The notes beneath the pieces are model-generated. The model ran no database searches. It was not told where the DNA came from and saw only the letters and a program-made list of their open reading frames with translations. Source: Caulobacterales bacterium (GTDB lineage: Bacteria; Pseudomonadota; Alphaproteobacteria; Caulobacterales; Caulobacteraceae). Taken from it: a DNA stretch of 64,000 nt. The DNA lies in contig JACPDR010000023.1 of the NCBI GenBank assembly GCA_016183935.1, positions 1-64,000 on the forward strand. The letters are read 5' to 3'. Below, in pieces: positions 9,034 through 17,529 of the stretch; positions within the stretch are counted from its first letter, which is position 1; every line of letters begins with the position of its first letter. Both the position numbers and the translations under genes were made by a program.

Positions 9034-9749
9034 ACCCCCGCGATCGACCCGACGATGGCCGAAGCCGCCGACAACGGATCGTCGGCCGCCACCACCGGCC
9101 GGGCCACGACCAGATGGCTCGCCCCCGCCTGCAGCGCCGCTTGCGGCGTGGCCACCCGCTGCTGGTCGCCCTTGTCCGCGCCCTGGGGGCGCACGCCGGG
9201 CGTGACGATCAGGAAGTCCGGCCGGCCCGCCGCGTCCGCCAGCGCCCGGACCCGCGCCGCCTCCAGCGGGCTCGACACCACCCCGTCGACGCCGCAATCC
9301 AGCGCCTGCCGCACCCGCCGCTCGACCAGGTCGCCGGCGACGAAGCCATAGCCGATCTCGGTCAGGTCGGCGTCCGACAGGCTGGTCAGCACAGTCACCG
9401 CCAGCAATTTCGTCCCTGTCCCGGCCGCGTCGCGCCCCTTGACCGCGCCGCGCATCACCTGCGGCTCGGCGTGGACGGTCAGCAGGTCGCAGCCGCCCTC
9501 GGCCACGGCCCGCGCCGCGCCCTCCACCTGGGCCCCGATGTCGTGCAGCTTCCAGTCCTGGAACACCGCCTTTCCGGCGGCCCGCAGTTCGTGGGCGAAG
9601 GCCACGCCGCCCGGCCGCGCCAGCAGGGTGAGCCCGACCTTGTAGGCCGACACCGTCGCCCCCAGCCGCTCCACCATGGCCCGCGCCGCGTCGATCGACG
9701 GCAGGTCCAGGCCGACGATCAGACGGGGGTCGGTCAACACGGTCGTCAT
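9030..9749 (-). CDS. pyrF: Orotidine-5'-phosphate decarboxylase
   Basis: Converts OMP to UMP, the last step of pyrimidine synthesis; cytosolic TIM barrel. The 239-residue length is typical. LIVGLDLPSIDAA is near the N-terminus, the catalytic FQDWKLHDIG array (Asp-x-Lys-x-x-Asp) near residue 60, and the phosphate-binding end VTPGVRP and HLVVARPVV near 180 and 212. An AAAGGAG site supports the ATG at 9749 over an upstream in-frame start. Convergent with the Tyr/Gly-rich protein, overlapping by 4 nt, and divergent from the MarC gene. Confidence 0.96.
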   Translation of the reverse strand: MTTVLTDPRLIVGLDLPSIDAARAMVERLGATVSAYKVGLTLLARPGGVAFAHELRAAGKAVFQDWKLHDIGAQVEGAARAVAEGGCDLLTVHAEPQVMRGAVKGRDAAGTGTKLLAVTVLTSLSDADLTEIGYGFVAGDLVERRVRQALDCGVDGVVSSPLEAARVRALADAAGRPDFLIVTPGVRPQGADKGDQQRVATPQAALQAGASHLVVARPVVAADDPLSAASAIVGSIAGV

Positions 9750-9843
9750 GGCGTCGCTCCTTTGGCTCAATCAGGACTGGACGCGCGCGCGGGCGTCAGC
9801 CTTGATGGCCGCGGTAGGGTGAATTGCAGGGCGAGGTCAGCAC

Positions 9844-10542
9844 ATGAACGCGGTCGATCTGGGCGTCAACCTGTTCGTGGCCCTGTTCGCCCTGATGGAC
9901 CCGATCGGCAACCTGCCGATCTTCGCCGCCGCCACGGCGGGCGCGTCGCTGCGTCAGCGCATCTCGGTCTCGGCGCTGATCTGCCTCTTCGCCGTGGTCT
10001 TCCTGGCCTTCTTCCTGTTCACCGGCCTGGGGCTGCTGCAGTTCTTCGGCATCTCCATGGCCGCCTTCCGCATCGCCGGCGGCATCCTGCTGCTGCTGCT
10101 CGGCCTCGACATGGTGCGCGAGGACTTCCTCAAGATGTTCGCCGACGCCGACGCCTCGACCGACGCGCTGGACGTGCGCGGCTACGCCCGGCGCCGCTTC
10201 AAGCGGCTGATCGTGCCCTTCGCCATCCCGCTGGTCATCGGCCCCGGGGCCATCTCGACGGTCATCATCGTCGCCGGCGAGGGCCAGCAGATCGGCCCGA
10301 CCGGGACCATGGCCGCCCTCGCGGCCATCGGGGCGGTCGGCTTCGTCAGCTTCGTCTGCTTCGCCCTGACCGGTCCGCTCAGCCGCCTGCTCGGCGACGT
10401 CGGCATGGCGGTCGTCGTGCGGGTGCTGGGCCTGATCCTGTGCGCCCTGGCCATCCAGTTCATGCTCTCCGGCCTGTCGGAAGCCATCCCGGGCATGTTC
10501 AGCACCATCGCCACGACGCCCTACCCGACCGGCGGGCACTAG
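9844..10542 (+). CDS. MarC-family integral membrane protein
   Basis: A 232-residue protein with six predicted membrane helices, belonging to the MarC (UPF0056) family of unknown transport function. Family hallmarks are the N-terminal LFALMDPIGNLPIFAAAT (residues 16-33), the second conserved helix with FRIAGGILLLLLGLDM near 75-90, and the mid-protein IPLVIGPGAISTVII near 130. Despite the name, the family is not established as an antibiotic-resistance factor. Its stop overlaps the convergent SDR stop in CTAG. Confidence 0.92.
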   Translation: MNAVDLGVNLFVALFALMDPIGNLPIFAAATAGASLRQRISVSALICLFAVVFLAFFLFTGLGLLQFFGISMAAFRIAGGILLLLLGLDMVREDFLKMFADADASTDALDVRGYARRRFKRLIVPFAIPLVIGPGAISTVIIVAGEGQQIGPTGTMAALAAIGAVGFVSFVCFALTGPLSRLLGDVGMAVVVRVLGLILCALAIQFMLSGLSEAIPGMFSTIATTPYPTGGH

Positions 10543-11345
10543 ATCCGCTTCAGCCGCCTGGCGTGCCCGCCGACCATGGCCAGCGCCAGCCGGTCCGGCA
10601 GGTGTTTGGCCAGCCCGGCCAGCAGGTTGTTCATGAGGCCCGGGGTGACCGCGGGACGGTTGGCCTCGACCGCGTCGTAGCCGATGCGGGCGACGTGATC
10701 GGCCGTCTGCCACATCCACCCCGGATACGCCGCCGAGACCTCCGCCCGCGTGCCGTTGGCGTCGTGAAACTCGGTCAGGGTGTAGCCGGGTTGCAGGGCC
10801 GTCACGTGCACCCCGGTCCCGCGCAGCTCCAGATGCAGCCCCTGCGAGGCCTTGATGAGGAAGCTCTTGATCGGTCCGTACAGGGTGTCGCCCCCGGTCG
10901 CCGGCATCCGCCCGGCCAACGAGGCGACGTTGAGGATGCGGCCATAGCCCCGCTCGACCATGGCCGGCGCAAACAGCCGGGCCAGCTCGACCGGCGCGGT
11001 CATCATGACCCGGATCATCGCCGCGTGCGCCTCCGGTTCGGTGTCGAGGAATCCCGCCGTGCGGCTGAAGCCGGCGTTGTTGATCAGTCCATCGACCGTC
11101 AGGCCCTTCGCCCTGATCGCCTCGAACAGGCGGCGCGGCGCGTCCGGATCGGCGAGGTCTTCGGGGATGACGGCCACGGCCGCGCCCTGCCCGGCCAGTT
11201 CGGCCGCGAGCGCCTGCAGCGGCGCCTCGCGGCGGGCGGTGAGGATCAGGTCCCAGCCTTCGGCCGCGTACACCCGGGCCAGCGCCGCGCCGATGCCGGC
11301 GGAGGCGCCGGTGATCAGGGCCGTCCGGCGGACGTTGGACTTCAC
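10539..11345 (-). CDS. Short-chain dehydrogenase/reductase
   Basis: A classical SDR oxidoreductase of 268 residues, NAD(P)-dependent. The Rossmann motif GASAGIGAAL is near residue 11, NNAGFS near 84, the catalytic serine segment NVASLAGR near 134, and the YGPIK catalytic Tyr-x-x-x-Lys near 150. The GTG at 11345 gives MKSNVRRTALITGASAGIG, the usual short lead to the glycine motif. An in-frame TTG at 11369 would overlap the upstream gene. It lies 13 nt downstream of an Rrf2-type regulator on the same strand, so it is the probable regulated partner. Substrate unknown. Confidence 0.9.
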   Translation of the reverse strand: MKSNVRRTALITGASAGIGAALARVYAAEGWDLILTARREAPLQALAAELAGQGAAVAVIPEDLADPDAPRRLFEAIRAKGLTVDGLINNAGFSRTAGFLDTEPEAHAAMIRVMMTAPVELARLFAPAMVERGYGRILNVASLAGRMPATGGDTLYGPIKSFLIKASQGLHLELRGTGVHVTALQPGYTLTEFHDANGTRAEVSAAYPGWMWQTADHVARIGYDAVEANRPAVTPGLMNNLLAGLAKHLPDRLALAMVGGHARRLKRI

Positions 11346-11358
11346 GCGGTCCCCGAAC

Positions 11359-11829
11359 TCAGGCCGCAACGGGGCAGGACGAATGCGGCGCGAAGGCCGC
11401 CAGCGACGGCGGATCCTCGGCGAGCAGGTCGGCGATGGTGATCTTGGCCAGCGCCTCGCCGGCGGCGCGGTCGGCGGCGGTCAGGGCCTTGGCCACCTGG
11501 CGGGGGATGTGGGTGCTGACCGGGCAATTCTGCGCCCCGGCGGGCGGCGAGCCGAGGTGGGCGCAACCGTTCACGGCGCGCAACACCGCGTCCAGGGTGA
11601 TGGCTTCGGGCCGGTGCAGCAGCCAGGCCCCGCCCGAAACGCCGGGTCGGGTGGCGATCAGCCCGGCCTTGGCCAGCAGGGCCGTCACGCGCCGCACCAC
11701 CACCGGATTGGTCGGGATGGAGGCGGCCAGAACCGCGCTCGGCGCGGCCTCGGCCGGCGAGTAGGCGCCCTTGTGGGCCAGATAGGCCAGGGCGTGGGCG
11801 GCGACGGGAAATCTTTGGCTGTCTGACAT
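11359..11829 (-). CDS. Rrf2-family transcriptional regulator
   Basis: A 156-residue winged-helix regulator. The N-terminus QRFPVAAHALAYLAHKG begins the DNA-binding domain, and NPVVVRRVTALLAKAGLI (residues 41-58) is the recognition region, followed by RPGVSGGAWLL. The C-terminal half has two cysteines in the loop where Rrf2 proteins bind iron-sulfur clusters (VNGCAHLG and QNCPVST, spaced by 12), and a third near the C-terminus (SSCPVAA). This spacing is not the IscR or NsrR pattern, so cluster binding is open. It starts just after a partly palindromic site and probably controls itself and the SDR gene. Confidence 0.9.
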   Translation of the reverse strand: MSDSQRFPVAAHALAYLAHKGAYSPAEAAPSAVLAASIPTNPVVVRRVTALLAKAGLIATRPGVSGGAWLLHRPEAITLDAVLRAVNGCAHLGSPPAGAQNCPVSTHIPRQVAKALTAADRAAGEALAKITIADLLAEDPPSLAAFAPHSSCPVAA

Positions 11830-11833
11830 GGCG

Positions 11834-11851
11834 TTATCCACAAGATAGGAT
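11834..11851. promoter_or_regulatory. Candidate Rrf2 operator containing a consensus DnaA box
   Basis: Immediately upstream of the Rrf2 gene start lies TTATCCACAAGATAGGAT. It contains an exact DnaA-box 9-mer (11834-11842) and also ATCC...GGAT half-sites spaced by eight bases, resembling the AT-rich palindromes of Rrf2 regulators. Autoregulation is the simpler explanation; DnaA binding is possible. Confidence 0.4.
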
Positions 11852-12038
11852 GTCGGCGGCGCTTTCACAAACAGGGACCCGTTCGCCGGCGTCGTTCGGC
11901 TCCCCGGGGCGTCCGGGACCGCTGGGGCCGCTGCAACCTTCGCACCTGCAGCACGATTGAACCGGCGGATGAAAGGGCCTAAAGGCTCGCCGCTCGTTTG
12001 ATGGGAACCGCACTGTTGCGGCGTCCCGGAGGCACTTC

Positions 12039-14024
12039 ATGGTCGGGGCCCCTCCCCAAGGTGAAGACGGCAAGCCCGCCGCGAATTCCCCCTCTCCCCA
12101 GGACAAGTCCGTCGCACCGGCCCACCCGCACCCCGCGGCGGCCGGCGAAGGCGGTCACGTCAAGGCCGGCAAATGGGGCCTGATCATCGGCGCCATCGGC
12201 GTGGTGTTCGGCGACATCGGCACCAGCCCGCTCTACGCCATGCGCGAGGCCTTGCATCACAGCCGCAGCGGCGGCACGGCCGAGCTGGCCGTGCTGGGCG
12301 TGGTTTCGCTGGTGTTCTGGGCGCTGATCCTGGTCGTGACCCTGAAGTACGTCGTCTTTCTGATGAAGGCCGACAACAAGGGCGAGGGCGGCACCCTGGC
12401 CCTGATGGCGCTGGCCCAGCGGGCCATGGGCCGACGCTCGGGCCTGGTCTTCCTGCTCGGCGTTTGCGGCGCGGCGCTGTTCTATGGCGACGGGGTGATC
12501 ACCCCGGCCATCTCGGTCGTCTCGGCGGTCGAGGGCCTGCGCGACGCGCCGGGGATCGGCAGCGCCCTCAGCCCCTTCATCCTGCCCATCGCGGCGGGCA
12601 TCCTGATCGCCCTGTTCATGATCCAGTCGCGCGGCACCGCCAGCGTGGCCCGCTACTTCGGCCCCCTGACGGCGGTCTGGTTCCTGATCCTGGCCGGCCT
12701 CGGCCTGTGGCACATCTTCGACGACGTCTCGATCCTGCGCGCCCTGTCGCCGCACTACGGCGTGCTGTTCCTGATCGACAACGGCTTCCTCGGCTTCGTC
12801 ATCCTGGGCAGCGTCTTCCTGGCGGTGACCGGCGCCGAGGCGCTCTATGCGGACATGGGTCATTTCGGCAAGGCGCCGATCCGGCAAGGCTGGCTGGTCT
12901 TCGTCCTGCCCTGCCTGACCCTCAACTATCTCGGCCAGGGCGCCCTGGTGCTGGCCGAACCGGCGGCGCTCGCCAATCCGTTCTGGAGGATGGTGCCCGA
13001 GTTCGCCTACTGGCCGGTCCTGGTCATGGCCACCATCGCCACGGTCATCGCCTCGCAGGCGGTCATCACCGGCGCCTTCTCGGTCACCCAGCAGGCGGTC
13101 CAGCTGGGTCTGCTGCCCCGCATCGACATCCGCAACACCTCGGAAAGCCAGGCCGGCCAGATCTTCGTGCCGTCCGTCAACCTGATGCTGATGGTCGGCG
13201 TTCTGGCGCTGGTGGCGACCTTCCAGACCTCCACCGCCCTGGCCGCCGCCTACGGCATCGCGGTGACCGGCTCGATGTTCGTCGACACCCTGCTGGCCTG
13301 GTTCATCGTGCGCCGGCTGTGGAAGTGGAGCCTGCCGGTCAGCCTCGCCGCGCTCGCGCCCTTCCTCGTCATCGACGTGGTCTTCCTGACCTCGAACCTG
13401 CTGAAAATTCCGCAGGGCGCCTGGTTCCCGCTGGCGCTCGGCGCGATCCTGATCCTGATCATGTGGACCTGGGTCCGCGGCACCCAGATCGTCACCGCCA
13501 AGACCCGCAAGGACAGCCTGCCGCTCGCCGACCTGATCGAGATGCTGCGCGCCCGACCGCCGCACCGGGCGCCCGGCACAGCCATCTTCCTGACCTCAGA
13601 CCCGGACATCGCCCCGGTCGCGCTGATGCACAATCTCAAGCACAACAAGGTGCTGCACGAGAAGAACGTCATCCTGACCGTGCGCACCACGGACCGTCCG
13701 CGCGTCTCCGAGGCCGACCGGGTCAGGATCGAGCCCATCTCCGACGACTTCAAGAAACTGATCGTCAGCTACGGCTTCATGGAACGTCCCAATGTGCCCA
13801 AGGCCCTCAACGTGTGCCGCAAGCAGCAGGGGCTGAAGTTCGACATCATGTCGACCAGCTTCTTCCTCGGCCGCCGCTCGCTGGTGCCGTCGGCCAACCA
13901 GGGCATGCCCCTGTGGCAGGACCGTCTGTATATCTTCCTGATGCGCAACGCCGCCAACCCGACCGACTTCTTCCACATCCCGCCCGGCCGGGTGGTCGAG
14001 CTCGGCACCCAGGTGTCGGTGTGA
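12039..14024 (+). CDS. kup: KUP-type potassium uptake protein
   Basis: Inner-membrane potassium:proton symporter of the KUP/HAK family, 661 residues. After a 45-residue Pro/Ala-rich cytosolic leader come about twelve membrane helices, starting with the signature GAIGVVFGDIGTSPLYAMRE (near 51-70). Other family blocks are LKYVVFLMKADNKGEGG near 102, GAALFYGDGVITPAISV near 147, and GAEALYADMGHFGK near 267. A long soluble C-terminus follows from about 460. The stop overlaps the rsmB start (GTGA), so the two are translationally coupled despite unrelated functions. Confidence 0.96.
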   Translation: MVGAPPQGEDGKPAANSPSPQDKSVAPAHPHPAAAGEGGHVKAGKWGLIIGAIGVVFGDIGTSPLYAMREALHHSRSGGTAELAVLGVVSLVFWALILVVTLKYVVFLMKADNKGEGGTLALMALAQRAMGRRSGLVFLLGVCGAALFYGDGVITPAISVVSAVEGLRDAPGIGSALSPFILPIAAGILIALFMIQSRGTASVARYFGPLTAVWFLILAGLGLWHIFDDVSILRALSPHYGVLFLIDNGFLGFVILGSVFLAVTGAEALYADMGHFGKAPIRQGWLVFVLPCLTLNYLGQGALVLAEPAALANPFWRMVPEFAYWPVLVMATIATVIASQAVITGAFSVTQQAVQLGLLPRIDIRNTSESQAGQIFVPSVNLMLMVGVLALVATFQTSTALAAAYGIAVTGSMFVDTLLAWFIVRRLWKWSLPVSLAALAPFLVIDVVFLTSNLLKIPQGAWFPLALGAILILIMWTWVRGTQIVTAKTRKDSLPLADLIEMLRARPPHRAPGTAIFLTSDPDIAPVALMHNLKHNKVLHEKNVILTVRTTDRPRVSEADRVRIEPISDDFKKLIVSYGFMERPNVPKALNVCRKQQGLKFDIMSTSFFLGRRSLVPSANQGMPLWQDRLYIFLMRNAANPTDFFHIPPGRVVELGTQVSV

Positions 14025-15409
14025 GCCGCGAACCGGCGTCAGGCCGCAACTCGGCCGCCCGCGGCCGGCGCATGGCCGACAAGTCCCGCGGGCCGCGGCC
14101 GCCCCGGGTCGAACAACCCCGCGACGAGGCCGCCGACATCGGCGTCGAGGCCCGTCTGGCCGCCGGCGTGCTGCTCAACGCGGCGCTCGAGGGGCGCGGC
14201 GGACTGGACGCCGCCCTGTCGTTCCGCGAGGTCGCGGACCTGCCCGGCCCCGACCGCGCCTTCGCCCGCGCCGTGGCCATGGCCGCGCTCCGCCGCCTGG
14301 GCGAGATCGACCAGATCCTCGACCGCAAGCTCCAGAAGGGTCCGCCGCTGGCGGTGCGCACCATCCTGCGCGTCGCCCTGGCCCAGACCCTGGTGCTCGA
14401 GACCCCCGCCTTCGCCGCCGTGTCGACGGCGGTGAAACTGGCCGAGCGCGATCCGAAGACCCGTCCCTACAAGAACCTCGTCAACGCCGTGCTGCGCGCC
14501 ATCGAGCGCGAAGGTCCCGGCCTGACCACCGCCGAATCCAACCTGCCCGACTGGCTGTCGGCGCGCTGGCGGGCGACCTACGGCGAGCCCGCCCTGGCCG
14601 GACTGGCGCTGGCCACCCGCGAGGAGCCGGCCACCGACCTCAGCATCAAGCCGGACGTCGATCCCGCCGCCGTCGCCGACGCCGTGGACGGGGAAGTCCT
14701 GCCCGGCGGGACCGTGCGCACCGGACGGCGCGGCGACGTGGCCGGCTGGCCCGGCTTCGACGACGGAACCTGGTGGGTGCAGGACGCCGCCGCCGCGGTC
14801 CCCGTCCGCCTGCTCGCCCCCAGGGCCGGCGAAACCGTCGCCGACTTCTGCGCCGCCCCCGGCGGCAAGACCCTGCAACTGGCCGCCGCCGGCGCCGCGG
14901 TCGTGGCGCTGGACCGGTCCGCGACCCGCCTGAAGCGGCTCGAGGCCAACCTCGCCCGCACCCGCCTGGCCGCCGAGGTCGTGGCCACGCCGGCCGAGGA
15001 CTGGGACGACCCGCGCGTCTTCGACGCCGTCCTGCTCGACGCGCCCTGCACCTCCACCGGCACCTTCCGGCGCAATCCCGAGGTGCTGCGCGCCACCAAG
15101 CCCGCCGACGTGGCCAAGCTGGCCGATGTCCAGCACCGCCTGCTCGACGCCGCCGCCCTTCGGGTGAAGCCGGGCGGCCGGCTGGTCTATTGCGTCTGCT
15201 CGCTGGAGCGCGAGGAGGGCGAGACCCAGGTGATCGCCTTCCTGCGCCGCAACCCGGCCTTCAGGACCTCCCCCGCCGTCCCCGCCGGGATCGGCGCCCC
15301 CGACGAGGCCCTGACCCCCGAAGGCTGGCTGCGCATCCTGCCGTCGATGTGGGCCGAAAAGGGCGGTCTCGACGGCTTCTTCATTGCGAGGCTGGACCGG
15401 GTGGGCTGA
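14021..15409 (+). CDS. rsmB: RsmB-family 16S rRNA cytosine-C5 methyltransferase
   Basis: Methylates a cytosine in 16S rRNA (C967 in E. coli). About 462 residues: an N-terminal NusB-like RNA-binding domain (about 45-170), then the SAM-dependent domain with FCAAPGGKTLQLAAAG near residue 285, the LDAPCTSTGTFRRNPE motif with the catalytic cysteine near 345, and VYCVCSLEREEGE (second conserved cysteine) near 392. The GTG at 14021 overlaps the kup stop as GTGA; an ATG at 14072 is an alternative start, and neither has a strong ribosome-binding site. A long fused frame read through kup is out of frame with Kup and is not real. Confidence 0.92.
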   Translation: MSREPASGRNSAARGRRMADKSRGPRPPRVEQPRDEAADIGVEARLAAGVLLNAALEGRGGLDAALSFREVADLPGPDRAFARAVAMAALRRLGEIDQILDRKLQKGPPLAVRTILRVALAQTLVLETPAFAAVSTAVKLAERDPKTRPYKNLVNAVLRAIEREGPGLTTAESNLPDWLSARWRATYGEPALAGLALATREEPATDLSIKPDVDPAAVADAVDGEVLPGGTVRTGRRGDVAGWPGFDDGTWWVQDAAAAVPVRLLAPRAGETVADFCAAPGGKTLQLAAAGAAVVALDRSATRLKRLEANLARTRLAAEVVATPAEDWDDPRVFDAVLLDAPCTSTGTFRRNPEVLRATKPADVAKLADVQHRLLDAAALRVKPGGRLVYCVCSLEREEGETQVIAFLRRNPAFRTSPAVPAGIGAPDEALTPEGWLRILPSMWAEKGGLDGFFIARLDRVG

Positions 15410-15412
15410 TTT

Positions 15413-15555
15413 CCTTCTCCCCTTGGGGGAGAAGGTGGCCCGGAGGGCCGGATGAGGGGTTAGCCGGCTCCGTGCCGAGCGCCAGCCAGTTCGCCCCAAA
15501 CATCCCCCTCATCCGAGCGGCTCCACCGCCCACCTTCTCCCCCAAGGGGAGAAGG
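15413..15555. repeat. Long palindromic intergenic repeat
   Basis: Two arms face each other between the convergent rsmB and GNAT genes. CCTTCTCCCCTTGGGGGAGA begins the left arm (15413), and the right arm ends with the near-complement, reading CTTCTCCCCCAAGGGGAGAA and ending near 15555. Each tip is itself a hairpin. Inner segments GATGAGGGG and CCCCTCATC also pair. The architecture matches the elements at 50559 and 56498, so it is likely a dispersed repeat that can also end transcription from both sides. Confidence 0.8.
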
Positions 15556-15641
15556 AAAAAACCCTGCCATCCCGGACCCTGTGAAGTGACGGGGCGGATT
15601 TTTCAGTGCGAACCCTGCCATCCCGCGCCCTCCGGCGGGCG

Positions 15642-16322
15642 TCAGGCCGGTCCGTCCAGCACCGTATAGGTCACCGGCGTCCGCGCGCGGAACCCGAGCG
15701 TCTCGTACAGGGCGATGGCCCCCGTGTTCGCCGCATAGGCGTGCAGGAAGGCCTGCTCGCCGCGCTCGAGAATGCCCTGCGTCACCACCCGCATCAGCGC
15801 CCCCGCGTAGCCGCGCCCGCGGTGGTCGGGATGGGTGCAGACTCCCGACACCTCGGTGAACCCCTCGGGCTTCATCCGCTCACCGGCCATGGCGACCAGC
15901 CGGCCGTCGACCTTCACGCCGACAAAGTCGCCCAGCCGGTGGGTCTTTTCGAAGAACGGCCCCGGAACCGTCAGCGTCGCCAGCGCAAGCATCGCCGCCG
16001 CGTCAGCCTCGCCCAGCGGCTCGAACGCCACCGGCCTGCCGCCGCTGTTCAGCGTCGCCGCGATCATCTGCACCCCCGCCGCCTTGCTCCGCACGACCGC
16101 GCCGGGCGGAAGGGGCGGATCGACGGCCTCGATCATGCCGAGGCCGTTGGGCGAGGTGTTGAGCCCGCCGAGCGCCGCAAGGCTCCCGGGCGAGGCGTCG
16201 GCGGCGGCGGCGAACAGGGCGAAGCCGGGATCGAAACGAAGCGCCCGTTTGTCGCCAAGCGCCAGATGCGCCTGCCGCCCGGTCAGGGCGCTCCACACAG
16301 GACGGTCGAGTGGATGGGCCAT
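15642..16322 (-). CDS. GNAT-family N-acetyltransferase
   Basis: A 226-residue acetyl-CoA-dependent acyltransferase. The C-terminal half carries the GNAT core: GRLVAMAGERMKPEGFTEVS, then VCTHPDHRGRGYAGALMRVV (about 160-180) with the R-G-x-G-x-A acetyl-CoA-binding loop, and ANTGAIALYETLGFRAR near 202, resembling the FR47-like group. The N-terminal 100 residues are less typical and may bind substrate. It starts 13 nt after the trpS stop, as the last gene of the mutS-glnD-murJ-trpS series. Substrate unknown. Confidence 0.87.
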   Translation of the reverse strand: MAHPLDRPVWSALTGRQAHLALGDKRALRFDPGFALFAAAADASPGSLAALGGLNTSPNGLGMIEAVDPPLPPGAVVRSKAAGVQMIAATLNSGGRPVAFEPLGEADAAAMLALATLTVPGPFFEKTHRLGDFVGVKVDGRLVAMAGERMKPEGFTEVSGVCTHPDHRGRGYAGALMRVVTQGILERGEQAFLHAYAANTGAIALYETLGFRARTPVTYTVLDGPA

Positions 16323-16335
16323 GGAGACCCCTCCC

Positions 16336-17385
16336 TCACGCGCGCCAGAAGCCGACGATCCTGCGCACCTCGTCGAGCACCGGATCGGCGATGGCGGCGG
16401 CGCGTTCGGCCCCGTCCTTGAGCACCCGGTCGATCTCGGCCGGGTCGTCCATCAGGCGGCGCATCTCGGCCGTCACCGGGGCCATCGAGGCCACGGCGAG
16501 GTCGGCCAACGCCGGCTTGAAGGCGCCGAAGCCCTGTCCGCCGAACTCGGCCAGCACCTGCTCCCGCGTCAGGTCCGCGAGGGCGGCGTAGATGGTCACC
16601 AGGTTCTTCGCCTCGGGCCGGGCGTCCAGCTCCTCGACCGTCTCCGGCAGCGGCTCCGGGTCGGTCCGGGCCTTGCGGATCTTGGCCGTGATCGCGTCGG
16701 CGTCGTCGGTCAGGTTGATGCGCGACTGGTCCGAGGGATCGGACTTGCTCATCTTGGCCGCCCCGTCGCGCAGGCTCATCACCCGTGGCGCCGGCCCCTG
16801 GGTCAGCGGCTCCGGCAGCGGGAAGAAGCCGGGCACGCCGAAGTCGTTGTTGAACTTGGCGGCGATGTCGCGGGTCAGCTCGAGATGCTGCTTCTGGTCC
16901 TCGCCCGTCGGCACCTCGGTGGCCTTGTAGAGCAGAATGTCGGCCGCCTGCAGCACCGGATAGGTGTAGAGGCCCACCGACGAGCGCTCCTTGTGCTTGC
17001 CGGACTTCTCCTTGAACTGGGTCATCCGGTCCAGCCAGCCGAGCCGGGCTGTGCAGTTGAAGATCCACGCCAGGTCGGCGTGCGCCCGCACCGCCGACTG
17101 CGGGAAGATCACCGACCGCGCCGGGTCCAGCCCGGAGGCCAGGTAGGCGGCGGCGATCTCGCGCGTCTGGGCGGCCAGCAGGGCCGGGTCCTGCCACACG
17201 GTGATGGCGTGCAGGTCGGCCACGAACAGGAAGCAGGGCGCGCCGGACTCCTGCAGCTGGGTGAAGCGTTTCAGGGCGCCGAGGTAGTTGCCCAGGTGCA
17301 GGGCGCCCGAGGCCTGGATGCCGGACAGGATGCGGCGGGGGCCCCCGTAGGCCGGAACGGAGGGGGCCGGGGTCTGGTCGGTCAT
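16336..17385 (-). CDS. trpS: Tryptophanyl-tRNA synthetase
   Basis: Class I aminoacyl-tRNA synthetase charging tRNA(Trp); 349 residues, full length. [20 protein letters not shown] near residues 21-40 contains the HIGH-type motif (HLGN). The KMSKS motif appears as [18 protein letters not shown] near 205-222. [10 protein letters not shown] near 54 is the usual first loop. The ATG at 17385 is followed by a short Pro-rich lead. It lies between murJ (144 nt upstream) and a GNAT gene (13 nt downstream), on the same strand. Confidence 0.97.
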   Translation of the reverse strand: MTDQTPAPSVPAYGGPRRILSGIQASGALHLGNYLGALKRFTQLQESGAPCFLFVADLHAITVWQDPALLAAQTREIAAAYLASGLDPARSVIFPQSAVRAHADLAWIFNCTARLGWLDRMTQFKEKSGKHKERSSVGLYTYPVLQAADILLYKATEVPTGEDQKQHLELTRDIAAKFNNDFGVPGFFPLPEPLTQGPAPRVMSLRDGAAKMSKSDPSDQSRINLTDDADAITAKIRKARTDPEPLPETVEELDARPEAKNLVTIYAALADLTREQVLAEFGGQGFGAFKPALADLAVASMAPVTAEMRRLMDDPAEIDRVLKDGAERAAAIADPVLDEVRRIVGFWRA

Positions 17386-17529
17386 GGGGCGTGAACTCGG
17401 GAAGAAGGCTGGATCAGGCGCGCGCCGTCGCGCGCGGGGGCGCTGGTGAAGATCAGCCGCGCCATCGCCGGCCGGCGCGGGTCTGTCCCGAAGTCGTCAT
17501 GGCCATGGCGCTTATCGCCTCCCCGGCGG

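Noticed and set aside
12173-14020. An apparent 1078-residue fusion of a long N-terminal part with RsmB
   Set aside because: The N-terminal part is an out-of-frame reading of kup; RsmB begins at the GTGA overlap at 14021.
15560-15624. 14-bp direct repeat AACCCTGCCATCCC (15560-15573 and 15611-15624)
   Set aside because: Lies in the short non-coding tail after the palindromic element; looks like a small local duplication without other support.
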